The notes under the pieces: model-generated
What the model saw: only the letters and a program-made list of their open reading frames with translations
What the model was told of the DNA's origin: nothing
The model's database searches: none
In this document: positions 7,370-16,730 of the stretch, piece by piece
Position numbering within the stretch: position 1 is the first letter of the stretch
How the letters are laid out: the number at the start of each line of letters is the position of its first letter
Position numbers and translations under genes: made by a program
Assembly: GCA_016464825.1 (NCBI GenBank)
Contig: JAEKNQ010000019.1
Location: 186,001 to 250,000 of the forward strand
DNA from: Candidatus Dormiibacter inghamiae
GTDB taxonomy: Bacteria; Chloroflexota; Dormibacteria; Dormibacterales; Dormibacteraceae
Direction of reading: 5' to 3'
Length of the DNA: 64,000 nt

Positions 7370-9088
7370 TCAGCGGCTGTAATAGCGGTAGGCGGCGCGG
7401 GCGATGTCCCGGATCGCCTGGATGCCCGTCGGCTGGTCGGCCGTCCGGGTGAAAACGCAGATGGTGAACGCGCCAGCGCTCGAGTAGACGATGCCGCAAT
7501 CGTTGATCACGTTGCCGTCGATGCCGATCTTGTGCGCGATGCTGACGCCGCTCAGGTAGTAGTTGATCCGATCGTTGAAGACTGTCGTCTCCAGCAGCTG
7601 GATCAAGCGGTTAGTGGAATCACCGCTCAACAGGCCGCCGCGGCCAAGCTTGCTCAGCAGCTGCCCGGCCTGCCGGGCAGTGCACTGGTCGCTGAGCTGA
7701 TGGCAGTCAGGTGCGCCCTGGGCGGCAGCAAAGCTGTCGATCTTGGCCGGGTCCAGCACCCGCTGCAGCGCCTGCCAGGCTGTGTTGTCGCTCTGCCGGA
7801 TGAGGTCGGCCAGCAGGTCCTGATAGGAGATCTCGTCACCTGCCTTGGCCGATCCATACAGGATGCCCGTACCACCCATGAAGTCCCTCGCCTCCAGCTT
7901 CACCTTGTCGCTCAGCTTCGGCTGCCCCGCGTCCACCTGGTTCAGAAGGTAGAGAGCGACGGGGATCTTGATTACGCTGGCGGCCTCCATGCTGGTGTCC
8001 TGGCCGACAGCGAGCGTCCGGCCGCTGCTCAGCTGCTCCAGGTAAACACCGAAGCTCCCCCCTGTAGCGCTGAGGAAGGCCTGTAGCTCCGCGAGGAAGC
8101 CGGCCGGGTCCCCGGGCGTCACGGGGTGCGGCGCCAGAGTGACCTCGGTCGCCTGCTGCCACTGCACCTCGACGGCCGCGCGGTAGGGCCAGGTTGCCGC
8201 TGAGCGGTAGGTGAGTGTGTGCTGGCCCGTGACGACGTCAGCATTGAAAGCGCCTGTGCCGATCTGGCTGCCGTCCAGCGCCAGCTCGCCGGTGCCTGGC
8301 ACGTTCACCTTCAGCCGGCCGAGCCTGCGGACCAAGGTGGTGGCCACCTTGACGGTGCCGTCCTTAGCCAGCCTGGCGCTCGCCAACCAGGGCACAAAGA
8401 CCGGATCGTCAACCGACACCGTGTGGTTGCCGACGGGCAGCGAAACCTGACAGGGCGTTGCCTGACAGGAATCGAGATGCCGGGTGTCGATCAGGGGGTT
8501 GACGCCGGCGGGATCGGTGATGATGGTCAACGTGCCCAGCTGCCGCGCGAGCTTCGGCGCGAGCGTCGCCTCCCGGTCGAGCTGGAGGGCTGCGCTGCCT
8601 GACCAGGCCTCATGGCCGAGTGCGGTAACCGTTGTGTGCACGCTTGCCTCACCGATCGCCAGGAACAGAGCGAAACGACCCTCGCTGTCGGCGCTTACCT
8701 GCCAGCGGCGGCCCTGAGCCGTGATGGTCAGGTCCGCATCCGGTACTGGCACGCCGATCTCGTCCACCACCACACCCGCCAACCATGGCCAGCGGTGCAG
8801 GACCAGCTCTCCGCCCCGTGTCTCGGCGGGTTGGAAGCCGTCAGCGCGAACCTGAGCCGGCAGGCCCACGGGCCACGCGTGGCTTCCGGCGCGGTACGCG
8901 CCGCCAGAATCACTGCGCGCCACATCCGCGGCCGGTCCCTGGGGCGTTATCGACGCGCCGACGATGGGCTTGCCCTGAGCGTCCAGGACGCGGCCCGAGA
9001 AAGGCACAGGTACTGCCAGCCAGGCGGTGAGCAGGGAGCTTGCAGCCACCAGGACGACGAGCCACCTGAGCCGATTACCCAGGCTCAA
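7370..9088 (-). CDS. Secreted beta-lactamase-fold serine hydrolase with CnaB-like and PEGA domains
   Basis: About 572 residues. The C-terminal 240 residues have the class A beta-lactamase / penicillin-interacting fold. Seen: SVIK (371-374, nucleophile Ser and Lys), SDN (433-435), HKIG (519-522, the KTG position). I see no ExxLN omega-loop motif, so a true penicillinase is unlikely; a cell-wall or esterase role, or a non-hydrolysing binder, is possible. The N-terminus has one hydrophobic segment (7-30), two carboxypeptidase-regulatory/CnaB-like domains (about 30-165) and PEGA-type domains (about 183-320) that probably lie against the cell wall. TTG 9088 is the last good start before the signal segment. 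Longer frames run into the divergent glycosyltransferase and are rejected. Confidence 0.72.
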   Translation of the reverse strand: MSLGNRLRWLVVLVAASSLLTAWLAVPVPFSGRVLDAQGKPIVGASITPQGPAADVARSDSGGAYRAGSHAWPVGLPAQVRADGFQPAETRGGELVLHRWPWLAGVVVDEIGVPVPDADLTITAQGRRWQVSADSEGRFALFLAIGEASVHTTVTALGHEAWSGSAALQLDREATLAPKLARQLGTLTIITDPAGVNPLIDTRHLDSCQATPCQVSLPVGNHTVSVDDPVFVPWLASARLAKDGTVKVATTLVRRLGRLKVNVPGTGELALDGSQIGTGAFNADVVTGQHTLTYRSAATWPYRAAVEVQWQQATEVTLAPHPVTPGDPAGFLAELQAFLSATGGSFGVYLEQLSSGRTLAVGQDTSMEAASVIKIPVALYLLNQVDAGQPKLSDKVKLEARDFMGGTGILYGSAKAGDEISYQDLLADLIRQSDNTAWQALQRVLDPAKIDSFAAAQGAPDCHQLSDQCTARQAGQLLSKLGRGGLLSGDSTNRLIQLLETTVFNDRINYYLSGVSIAHKIGIDGNVINDCGIVYSSAGAFTICVFTRTADQPTGIQAIRDIARAAYRYYSR

Positions 9089-9141
9089 CCGAACTGACTG
9101 GGCATGGTCACGGACCCAGCCGTCGCCAGGAGGGTTCTTGT

Positions 9142-9147
9142 TAGTCT
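9142..9147 (+). promoter_or_regulatory. -10 box of glycosyltransferase gene
   Basis: TAGTCT ends seven bases before GTG 9155 and supports that start over ATG 9104. Confidence 0.4.
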
Positions 9148-9154
9148 GTCGCTC

Positions 9155-9952
9155 GTGGCCGAAATCAGTTCTCACGGCGTGCTGAGCGTCATGATGCCTA
9201 TCTACAACGAGGAGCGCACCTTGGAGACCGTTTTCAGGCACGTTCTGAAGCGGCCCGAGGTCGGTGAGGTGATTGCTGTCGACGATGGCTCCCAGGACCG
9301 AAGCTGGCGGCTCTTGCAGCAGATCGCTGGTCGTGATTCGCGAATCAGGGCATTGCGGCAGAATGTCAACGGCGGCAAAGGCCTGGCCCTGCGACGTGCC
9401 ATCTCTGAGATAAGCCTGCCATTCGCTCTGGTCCAAGATGCCGATCTGGAATACGACCCGCGCGACTACGGCGACCTGCTGGCGCCGCTGGTGGAGGGGC
9501 GGGCGGACGTGGTGTACGGTGTGCGCGGTTTCGGCGCCCACACGGCCTACAGCTACTGGTTCGTGATGGGCAACCGGCTCGTCACCCTGGCTTCGAATCT
9601 GCTGTTCGACGCCTACATCGGCGATATGGAGACCGGCTACAAGGTGCTCCGCACCGAGCTGTGGAAGCGGCTGAATTTGAGCGGCCATCGCTTCGACATC
9701 GAGCCCGACATAACCGCCCGCGTGCTGCGGTTGGGCTATCGCATCCATGAGGTGCCGATTCGCTACTACGCGCGAAGCCGCGAGGAGGGCAAGAAGCTGA
9801 CCTGGAAGGACGGGGTGTACGCGCTGACGACGCTGGCCCGGCTGAAAGTGGCGAGGGATGAGCGCCTTTTCGGGTCGGCCCTTGACGCTGATTATCATCG
9901 CGAGCGGCAGAGCGAGCTGGCCCGCGTTCACCCGCTCCTCGAAGAGTCCTAG
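9155..9952 (+). CDS. Family 2 glycosyltransferase, dolichol-phosphate-mannose-synthase-like
   Basis: About 265 residues of the GT2 GT-A fold that moves a sugar from a nucleotide sugar to a lipid phosphate or similar acceptor. Seen: SVMMPIYNEERTLETV at the start, VDDGSQDRS (nucleotide binding), VQDADLEYDP (DxD metal site), and GDMETGYKVLR in the acceptor region. There are no C-terminal membrane helices, as in the soluble DPM1-like branch. GTG 9155 is chosen because a -10 box sits just upstream and homologues begin close to SVMMP; ATG 9104 would add 17 residues. It is divergent from the beta-lactamase-fold gene. Confidence 0.82.
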   Translation: MAEISSHGVLSVMMPIYNEERTLETVFRHVLKRPEVGEVIAVDDGSQDRSWRLLQQIAGRDSRIRALRQNVNGGKGLALRRAISEISLPFALVQDADLEYDPRDYGDLLAPLVEGRADVVYGVRGFGAHTAYSYWFVMGNRLVTLASNLLFDAYIGDMETGYKVLRTELWKRLNLSGHRFDIEPDITARVLRLGYRIHEVPIRYYARSREEGKKLTWKDGVYALTTLARLKVARDERLFGSALDADYHRERQSELARVHPLLEES

Positions 9953-9985
9953 CCGAGGGCCTCCGATCGCGGGAAGGGCTGGCGC

Positions 9986-10729
9986 TCAGACGCCGAGGAT
10001 GCGGTGGAGGATGTCACTGCCGCGGGCTTCGGCGGCCGGCATCTCGGCCACGATGCGGCCCTTCTCGATGAATGCGGCACGGTCGGCCACCCGGAGCGCG
10101 AGGCGGTGGTTCTGCTCCGCCAGGAGGATGCCCATGCCCGTTCGCTTCAAGTCGAGCAAGAGGCTGCCCAGCCCCTGAACGACGACCGGCGCCAGCCCTT
10201 CGGTGGGCTCGTCGAGCAGCAGTACTGTCGGGTTGCTCATGAGACCCCGGCCCACCGCCAGCATCTGGCGCTCACCGCCGGAGAGTCCGCCAGCCTGGTT
10301 CGAGCGCAGCTCTCTTAGCTTTGGGAAGCGCTCGAACACGCGAGCGAGCGTCCAGCCCCCCGCCGCAGGCCGGGCGGTCAGCTCCAGGTTCTCCTGAACC
10401 GTGAGGTTGGGGAAGCAACGGGCCCCCGACGGCACGTAGGCCACGTGGCCTTTGGTCCGGCGGTAGCTGGGCAGTTTGGAGACTGAGCGGCCGGAGACGT
10501 AGACCGAGCCCGAGGCGCCCGGCACGAGGCCGACGATGCCCAGGATGGCGGTGGTCTTGCCGGCTCCGTTGCGGCCGAGCAAGGCGAGGAGTTCGCCGCG
10601 GGCCACCTCCACGGCGAGATCGAACACCACGTGGCTCTTGCCGTAGCGGACGTCGAGCTGACGGACCTGCAGCGCCGGCATGGTCGCGCCCGCCGTCGCT
10701 GGTGGCGCCGGGGGCGGGTCCATGATCAC
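9986..10729 (-). CDS. livF: Branched-chain amino acid type ABC importer ATPase LivF
   Basis: 247-residue ATPase, the second nucleotide-binding subunit of a Liv/HAAT-family importer. Seen: Walker A GRNGAGKTT (about 52-60), signature LSGGERQML, Walker B VLLLDEP, and the LivF-type ending. GTG 10729 overlaps the stop of the upstream gene; ATG 10723, two codons in, is equally acceptable. It is the last gene of the five-function operon livK-livH-livMG-livF. The substrate may be branched-chain amino acids or another amide such as urea or short peptides; sequence alone does not tell. Confidence 0.88.
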   Translation of the reverse strand: MIMDPPPAPPATAGATMPALQVRQLDVRYGKSHVVFDLAVEVARGELLALLGRNGAGKTTAILGIVGLVPGASGSVYVSGRSVSKLPSYRRTKGHVAYVPSGARCFPNLTVQENLELTARPAAGGWTLARVFERFPKLRELRSNQAGGLSGGERQMLAVGRGLMSNPTVLLLDEPTEGLAPVVVQGLGSLLLDLKRTGMGILLAEQNHRLALRVADRAAFIEKGRIVAEMPAAEARGSDILHRILGV

Positions 10730-12573
10730 GCCGTTTCCTCCAGCTCACCCAAGTAGACGCGCTTCACCTCCGGGTCGTTGCGGATCTCCTCCGGCCGCCC
10801 CTGGGTCAAGACTTGCCCCTGGTTCATGACGGTCACCGTTTGCGCCGTGCCGAAGACGACCTCCATGTCGTGCTCGCAGAAGAGCAGTGTCAGGTTCTTC
10901 TCCTGCGCCACCCGCCGGACAAGCTCCATGGCCTTCTGCGTCTCGAAGGCGGACATGCCCGCCGTTGGCTCATCCAGCAGCACCAGCCGGGAACCCAGGG
11001 CGAGGGAGATGGCCAGCTCGATGGCGCGCTGGTCACCATGGGAGAGAAGCCCTGCCGGCAGTTCGGCGTAGGGGCCCAGGCCCACGGCGGCGAGCAGGTC
11101 TAGAGCTTCATCGCGGTACATGCGATCCGCCCTCCCGAACGGGCGCACGGTGCGGCCCCGGTGAGCCAGCATCGCGTACTGCAGGTTTTGCAGCACCGTC
11201 AGCTTCGGGAAGATCATGGTGATCTGGAAGGTTCGGCCGATGCCCGCTTTGGCGATCATGTGCGGCGGCTTGCCGGTGATGTCCCGGCCGCCGAACCTGA
11301 CCCGGCCGGCGGTGGGCTTGAGATGCCCGGTGATGAGATTGAAGAGGGTCGACTTGCCGGCGCCGTTGGGGCCGATGATGGCGTGGCGGTCGAGCGCGTG
11401 AACAGTGAGGTTCACCCCTGAGACGGCACGCAAGCCACCAAAGTGGCGGGAGAGCCCTTCGATGACGAGCAGCGGCTCGCGCGTGTCGGCTGGTAAGCGA
11501 TCTGCCTGGATCGCCTTGATGCGGGCCGCCCGCCCGGGATCGCTGGCTTCGATCGCGTGACCGGAGCTCTCAGCGACGGCGCTTTCGGCCTCGCGCGAGA
11601 AGCGTCGGCGGAGCTGGCCGATGAGATCGGGCACGGAGGCAAAGCCGCCTGGGGCCAGCAGCACCACAGCCAGCACGATGCCGCCCAGGAGAATGTCGAA
11701 CTGATACGCGAAGTTCTTGCTGAGCTGGTTGTCGAGCACCGTGTAAATGAAGGCGCCCAGCGCCGGACCCAAGAACGAGCCGATGCCACCCAGGAGCGCG
11801 ATCACCACCGGCTGAGCGTTGGCCGTCCAGTACAACTGTTCCGGATAGGCCTGCTGCTCGAACAGAGCGTAGAGGCCGCCCGCCACGCCGGCGAACGCGG
11901 CCGCGATCGTGAAGACGGCCAGTTCGTAGGCGCGCACGTTGATGCCGACCGAGCGGGCGCGCTCGCGGTTCTCACGGATCGCCAGCAGCGCCGCACCAAA
12001 GGGGGAGCGGACCAGGCTGAACATCAGCACCAAGCAGACACCGACGGCGGCCCCGACGAAGTAGTAGAGGATCGAGTAGTCGCTCAGGAAGTCAGGCAGC
12101 TCCAACCCGTGGATGCCGTTGTCACCACCTGTCACCGAGTACCAGTTGAAGGCGATGGCGTAGAGCAGTTGCGAGATGGCCAGCGTGAGCAGGGAGAAGT
12201 ACAGGCGCACCGCGCGGAGCGCGACCAGGCCGCTCAAGAAGCCGACCAGCGCCGCCACCACCGGCGCCAGGGCGAGCCCGGCCAGCACCGGCACGTGATA
12301 GCGCTGAAACAGGATTGCCACTGTGTAGGCGCCCACACCGTAGTAGGCGGCGTGGGCGAAGGAGACGATCCCCGCATAGCCAAGCATCAGGTTGTAGGAG
12401 ATCGCCCAGAGCGACAGGACCAGCGCCGAGGTGCCCAGGAAGATGGGGAACTTGGCGCTCGAGTCGGGGTTGAGCTGCTCGCCCAGGCCGGCCAGAGGCG
12501 GCACGAGGAGCGCCCCCACGATCAGGATGCCGGCAGCCGGCCAGCGCCAGTGGCGGCGCTCCAGGCCCCGCAT
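10726..12573 (-). CDS. livM-livG: LivM-LivG fusion: ABC importer permease plus ATPase
   Basis: 615-residue single chain. Residues 1-330 are a LivM permease with about ten hydrophobic segments and GYAGIVSFAHAAYYGVGAYT near residue 70. A hydrophilic linker (330-368) leads to a LivG ATPase with Walker A GPNGAGKST, signature LSHGDQRAIELA and Walker B VLLDEPTAGM. The signature deviates from the usual LSYGQQR. Fused LivM-LivG proteins occur in several phyla and guarantee 1:1 stoichiometry. The start overlaps the livH stop (TGATG) and the end overlaps the livF start. Confidence 0.9.
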   Translation of the reverse strand: MRGLERRHWRWPAAGILIVGALLVPPLAGLGEQLNPDSSAKFPIFLGTSALVLSLWAISYNLMLGYAGIVSFAHAAYYGVGAYTVAILFQRYHVPVLAGLALAPVVAALVGFLSGLVALRAVRLYFSLLTLAISQLLYAIAFNWYSVTGGDNGIHGLELPDFLSDYSILYYFVGAAVGVCLVLMFSLVRSPFGAALLAIRENRERARSVGINVRAYELAVFTIAAAFAGVAGGLYALFEQQAYPEQLYWTANAQPVVIALLGGIGSFLGPALGAFIYTVLDNQLSKNFAYQFDILLGGIVLAVVLLAPGGFASVPDLIGQLRRRFSREAESAVAESSGHAIEASDPGRAARIKAIQADRLPADTREPLLVIEGLSRHFGGLRAVSGVNLTVHALDRHAIIGPNGAGKSTLFNLITGHLKPTAGRVRFGGRDITGKPPHMIAKAGIGRTFQITMIFPKLTVLQNLQYAMLAHRGRTVRPFGRADRMYRDEALDLLAAVGLGPYAELPAGLLSHGDQRAIELAISLALGSRLVLLDEPTAGMSAFETQKAMELVRRVAQEKNLTLLFCEHDMEVVFGTAQTVTVMNQGQVLTQGRPEEIRNDPEVKRVYLGELEETA

Positions 12574-13460
12574 CAGGTCTGCTCGGCCTTACCGAAGAGA
12601 CCCCAGGGGCGGATGGTCAGGACGATGACCATGATGATGAAGACGAAAGCGATGGCGTAGGGATTCGTGTACTGGTTCTGAACCCCGAACGACAGCACCT
12701 CGCCCACGATCAGCGCTCCCACCAGCGAGCCGATGATGCTGCCCAGGCCGCCGATCACGCTGATAGCAAAGGCCAGGACCAGCACATCGGTGTCCATGCT
12801 GGCGTTGACCGCCTGGCTGGGCGCCACGATCGCGCCGCCCAGCGCCGCCAGCGCCGCTCCCATGACAAAGACGACTGTGTAGAGCCGGGCCACATTCACT
12901 CCCGAAGCGCTCAGCAGCTCGGGATCGGAGACGGCCGCGCGAATGTTGCGGCCGAGGGTCGTCCGGTACATCAGGATGTAGACGCCGGTTCCGATCACAA
13001 CGGCGGCGCCGATCATGAAGAAGGAGTAGGCGGCGTAGCTGTTGCCGGCCAGTGTGACTGAGAAGTTGATGGCGGCGGGTGGTTTGACAGTTCGGTAGTT
13101 TGCGCCGAAGACCGTCCGCACCACTCCGGCGATGACCAGAGTCAGCGCGTACGTGGCCAGCAGCTGGACCAGGTGTTCCTCCCCGTAGACGCGGCGCAGG
13201 ACCACCACCTCGATCAGCGCGCCGACGAGGCCCGTCACTATCACCGCCACGACCAGCCCGCCCCAGAAGCCAAGGGTGAGGCCGAGCTGGTTGGCGACCA
13301 CCCCCGTCACGAAGGCAGCGATCATGTAGAGCGAGCCGTGGGCCATGTTGATGACCCGCAGCGCTCCGAAGACTAGGGAGAGCCCGGCGGCCACGATGAA
13401 GAGGTAGGCGGCGTTCGACAGCCCGCCCACCACGAAGAGGAGGAGCTGACCGCCGCTCAC
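12573..13460 (-). CDS. livH: Branched-chain amino acid type ABC importer permease LivH
   Basis: 295-residue inner-membrane permease with about eight hydrophobic segments. Seen: the family block LVFGALRVINMAHGSLYMIAAF in the first 50 residues and VLAFAISVIGGLGSIIGSLVGAL near residue 225. GTG 13460 has a strong GGGAGG ribosome-binding site about nine bases upstream. It lies 27 bases downstream of livK and overlaps livMG by one base. Confidence 0.9.
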   Translation of the reverse strand: MSGGQLLLFVVGGLSNAAYLFIVAAGLSLVFGALRVINMAHGSLYMIAAFVTGVVANQLGLTLGFWGGLVVAVIVTGLVGALIEVVVLRRVYGEEHLVQLLATYALTLVIAGVVRTVFGANYRTVKPPAAINFSVTLAGNSYAAYSFFMIGAAVVIGTGVYILMYRTTLGRNIRAAVSDPELLSASGVNVARLYTVVFVMGAALAALGGAIVAPSQAVNASMDTDVLVLAFAISVIGGLGSIIGSLVGALIVGEVLSFGVQNQYTNPYAIAFVFIIMVIVLTIRPWGLFGKAEQT

Positions 13461-13487
13461 GCGCCTACCTCCCTTCGGCGATCGCTG

Positions 13488-14840
13488 TTAGCCCTGCTTC
13501 CACGAAGGGCAGAGTGCGAAGTCGGTGGTCGTGGGGTTGCCGTCCTTCTCGCACTTGCCGTCGCGCAGCTCTTGCATCAGCTGCTTGGGCATGATGAGAT
13601 CCGAGCCCTTGAGGTTCTGAGCGTCCTTCAGAATGGGGAACTTGTACTTGCCCCCGCTGTCGGCGGTGGTGCCGATCGTCTCCCCGACGTCCGCCTGCTG
13701 ATCGCCGGCGCGGATTGTGAAGCTGTAGCCGCGCAGGCTCTGGAACGAGTGGCCCACGATCTGCTTGATCACCTTGTCGGCGTCGAAGCTCTTGGCCGCG
13801 TTGGCGGCCTGCCCCCACATCATGGCCGCGTCGTAGTCCAGCACCGCCCAATCCGAGGGCTCCTCGTTGAAGCGCTCCTTGTAACGCTTCACGAAGTCGT
13901 TCATGCGCTGGTTGTTGATGGCGAAGAACGGTGCCCGCATGTAGAGGTGCATGCCGAGGGGGTAGGCGTTGCCGAGGGCCCGCAGCTCATCCACGCTTGA
14001 AAGGTCGACGAAGGGATACTTCTTGAAGAAGTCTGGGTCCACCTGCTGCGCCTGCTGGACGAAGTTGATCTCATCGGCGGCGAAGATGTTCGTGTAGATC
14101 AGGTCCGGCTTGAAGGACTGGATGGCGTTGATCGTCGAGTCCCAGCGCGGGTTGGTGGGGAAGGGGACGTACCAGGTGCTTTCGGGGTTGACGATTTGCG
14201 CGCTGGGGTTGGCGCGCTTCAGGGAGGCAACGAAGGCGTTCGTCTCGGAAACGCCGAACAGGTACTTGGGCGAGACGATGAAGATGCGCTTCGAGCCCAG
14301 CTTGGCCACGAAGCGACCGGCCGCCGTCCCCTCCATATAGGTGTTCGGCACGACTGAGGTGAAGTAGGGGTTGATGAGGTCGGGCTCGGTGGATAGCTGG
14401 TAGCTGTTGCAGGTGGCGGAGAGGAACAGGGTCTTGTTCTGCTTGGCTATTGGCGAAGTCGCCTGGCACTGGGCGGAGGTGACGGGGCCGAAGGCGGCCT
14501 GGACGTTGTCCTGCAGGATCAGCTCCCGGAAGTTGGCAGTCGCCTTGTCCACAGTGGTGCCGTCGTCGTAGATGACCGGCTCCATCTTGTACCCGTTGAC
14601 ACCGCCCTTGGCGTTGAGGTCGTCCATCGCAAGCTTGAGCGTCTGGCTCACGGCCTTGCCGTAGAGGGCGGACTGGCCTGTCAACGCGCCGGAGTAGCCG
14701 ACCTTCTTGGTCCCCTTGAAGCCGCCGCCGCTGTTCTGCTGACCGCCGCCCCCGCCGCAGGCCGCGGCCAGGACGAAGGCCGCCAGAGAGAACGTGAGAA
14801 TTGAAGGGATCCGTCCCAGTCGAGGGGAATTTCGTGTCAT
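13488..14840 (-). CDS. livK: Liv-type ABC importer substrate-binding lipoprotein
   Basis: 450-residue periplasmic-binding-fold lipoprotein (type I, Leu/Ile/Val-binding family) that delivers substrate to the LivH/LivMG/LivF transporter. Seen: signal peptide with lipobox LAAAC (near residues 24-28) and a Gly-rich tether, then VGYSGALTGQSALYGKAV and GPVTSAQCQATSPIAKQ typical of the family. ATG 14840 is chosen because AGGAAGAG lies just upstream and the signal peptide begins there; a longer frame to 14996 lacks support. As the first gene it should be the most highly expressed. Confidence 0.88.
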   Translation of the reverse strand: MTRNSPRLGRIPSILTFSLAAFVLAAACGGGGGQQNSGGGFKGTKKVGYSGALTGQSALYGKAVSQTLKLAMDDLNAKGGVNGYKMEPVIYDDGTTVDKATANFRELILQDNVQAAFGPVTSAQCQATSPIAKQNKTLFLSATCNSYQLSTEPDLINPYFTSVVPNTYMEGTAAGRFVAKLGSKRIFIVSPKYLFGVSETNAFVASLKRANPSAQIVNPESTWYVPFPTNPRWDSTINAIQSFKPDLIYTNIFAADEINFVQQAQQVDPDFFKKYPFVDLSSVDELRALGNAYPLGMHLYMRAPFFAINNQRMNDFVKRYKERFNEEPSDWAVLDYDAAMMWGQAANAAKSFDADKVIKQIVGHSFQSLRGYSFTIRAGDQQADVGETIGTTADSGGKYKFPILKDAQNLKGSDLIMPKQLMQELRDGKCEKDGNPTTTDFALCPSWKQG

Positions 14841-15075
14841 GTCTCTTCCTGAGTGATGGATTTGCCGATTTGGAGGCGCGAGAGGCCGCTCCTTGGTGGC
14901 CGAGATACTAACACCGCAGGATGGACTTAAGGAGCCGCCCCAACCGCTGCCGCCCAAACGGCGTCGGGTCGTCCGGCCGGCACAGCCCTTTCCCACAGCG
15001 CGTCAGCTGCGTGACGGTCGACCAACCGGCCGCACTGTCAGCATGAGGTCCATTGACTGGCAGACAGGTCTGAAG

Positions 15076-15101
15076 GGCAGGGGAGGCGCGCCTCCCCTGC
15101 C
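15076..15101. terminator. Perfect 26-bp palindrome downstream of glpK
   Basis: A 13-base arm beginning GGCAGGGGAGG is followed with no loop by its exact complement. It ends 8 bases beyond the glpK stop. It can form a very stable GC hairpin with a small loop. No T-tract follows on the minus strand, so it may act as a transcript-stabilising or Rho-dependent end rather than a classic terminator. Confidence 0.6.
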
Positions 15102-15108
15102 GGCCGAT

Positions 15109-16680
15109 CTACTTCTTGGCTCTCCTGCTTGCAGGCTTGCGCGATCGTGTCTTCGCAGGTGAAGCGTCCCGCTGGACCCAGTCCCGAGTGCGCTGCACGG
15201 CTCGCTGCCAGTTGGCATAGCCGCTCTCCCGCTGGTCCTTGCTCCAGCGAGGCTCCCAGGTCTTGTCAGCTTTCCAGTTCTTACGCAGCTCGTCGAGGTT
15301 GGCCCAGAACCCGGTCGCCAGGCCGGCACCGTAAGCCGCCCCCAGCGCGGTCGTCTCGTTCACTGTCGGCCTGACCACAGGCGTGCCCAGGATGTCAGCC
15401 TGCAGCTGCATGAGCGGCTCACTCTTGGTGGCCCCGCCGTCGGCCTTCAGGGTCGTGAGCTTGACGCCTGAGTCCTTCTCCATCGCGTCGGCCACATCCC
15501 GGCTTTGGTAGCAGATCGACTCCAGCGTGGCGCGGGCGATATGGCGCTTGTCGACGTAGCCGGTCAGCCCGACCAGAGCGCCGCGGGCGTACATGTCCCA
15601 ATGGGGAGCGAAGAGACCAGAGAAGGCGGGCACGAAGTAGGCGCCGCCGGAATCCTCGACCTGCTCTGCGAGCCTGTCGCACTCCGGAGCGTTCTTGATC
15701 AGCCCGAGATTGTCGCGGAGCCACTGGATGGCGGCGCCGGTGACGGCGATCGAACCCTCTAGCGCGTAGACGGCCTTGCCCTTACCCAGGCCGTAGGCGG
15801 GCGTTGTGAGGAGGCCGCTTTTCGAGGGGACCGGCTTGGTCCCTGTATTGAGCAGCAGGAAATTGCCAGTGCCATAAGTGTTTTTGGCCTCGCCGACGTT
15901 GTAGCAGGTCTGACCGAATACAGCCGCCTGCTGGTCGCCCAGGTCGGCGCACACCGGAACCTCGCCCCCGACCGGGCCGTCGGCGCGAGTCGTGCCGTAG
16001 GTCTCGGGATCGCTGGAGGGCCGAATTTCCGGCAGCATGGCGCGCGGCACCCCGAGCTTGCCCAGCAGCTCATCGTCCCACTCAAGCCTCCTCAGATCCA
16101 TCAGCATGGTGCGGGAGGCGTTGGTGTAGTCGGTGATGTGGACGCCCCCAGCGGGACCACCGGTCAGCCACCAGATGACCCAGCTGTCCATGGTGCCGAA
16201 GGCCAGCTCGCCGTTCTCCGCCCGCTTCCGGGCCCCCTTCACCTTGTCGAGCATCCAGCTCACCTTGGGACCTGAGAAGTAGGTGGCCACCACCAACCCG
16301 GTCTTCCGCTTGACCAGCGGTTCGACGCCCGCGTCGATCAGCTTCTCGCAGAGCTGGCGGGTGCGAGTGTCCTGCCAGACGATCGCGTTGTGGATCGGCT
16401 TGCCCGTCTTCCGATCCCAGACGACGGCAGTCTCCCGCTGGTTGGTGATCCCGATGGCGGCCAGATCGGACGCCTTGAGCTTGGCGCTGCTGAGCGCCTT
16501 CTTGGTCACCTGTTGGGTGTTGCGCCAGACCTCCATCGGGTCGTGCTCCACCCAGCCCGGCTCGGGAGTGATCTGCTTGTGTTCGGCATAGGCGCTGGCG
16601 ACGACGCCGCCTCCGTGGTCGAACACCATGAACCGGGTCCCGGTGGTGCCCTGATCGACAGCGCCGACGTACTTAGGCAT
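15109..16680 (-). CDS. glpK: Glycerol kinase
   Basis: 523-residue FGGY-family kinase that phosphorylates glycerol to sn-glycerol 3-phosphate. Seen: N-terminal phosphate loop [35 protein letters not shown], and the C-terminal ATP-site region [21 protein letters not shown]. The C-terminus has an unusual Lys/Arg-rich tail of about 20 residues. ATG 16680 is preferred for its GAGGGAGG ribosome-binding site; the frame open to 16731 gives no homologous residues. It follows glpF by about 50 bases as the second gene of the operon. Confidence 0.93.
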   Translation of the reverse strand: MPKYVGAVDQGTTGTRFMVFDHGGGVVASAYAEHKQITPEPGWVEHDPMEVWRNTQQVTKKALSSAKLKASDLAAIGITNQRETAVVWDRKTGKPIHNAIVWQDTRTRQLCEKLIDAGVEPLVKRKTGLVVATYFSGPKVSWMLDKVKGARKRAENGELAFGTMDSWVIWWLTGGPAGGVHITDYTNASRTMLMDLRRLEWDDELLGKLGVPRAMLPEIRPSSDPETYGTTRADGPVGGEVPVCADLGDQQAAVFGQTCYNVGEAKNTYGTGNFLLLNTGTKPVPSKSGLLTTPAYGLGKGKAVYALEGSIAVTGAAIQWLRDNLGLIKNAPECDRLAEQVEDSGGAYFVPAFSGLFAPHWDMYARGALVGLTGYVDKRHIARATLESICYQSRDVADAMEKDSGVKLTTLKADGGATKSEPLMQLQADILGTPVVRPTVNETTALGAAYGAGLATGFWANLDELRKNWKADKTWEPRWSKDQRESGYANWQRAVQRTRDWVQRDASPAKTRSRKPASRRAKK

Positions 16681-16730
16681 GGTCCGCCTCCCTCGTGTGC
16701 TGGTTGCTCGAGCTGCTGAGCGCACCGGCA

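Noticed and set aside
7370-9931. Very long version (853 residues) of the beta-lactamase-fold protein
   Set aside because: The extra 280 residues are antisense to the well-supported glycosyltransferase and lack any domain.
11557-12660. Long plus-strand frame opposite livMG
   Set aside because: Composition is charged and repetitive in the manner of GC-rich antisense frames, and the opposite strand encodes an unmistakable transporter. The same applies to long frames at 38353-39375, 45445-46905 and 56326-57405.
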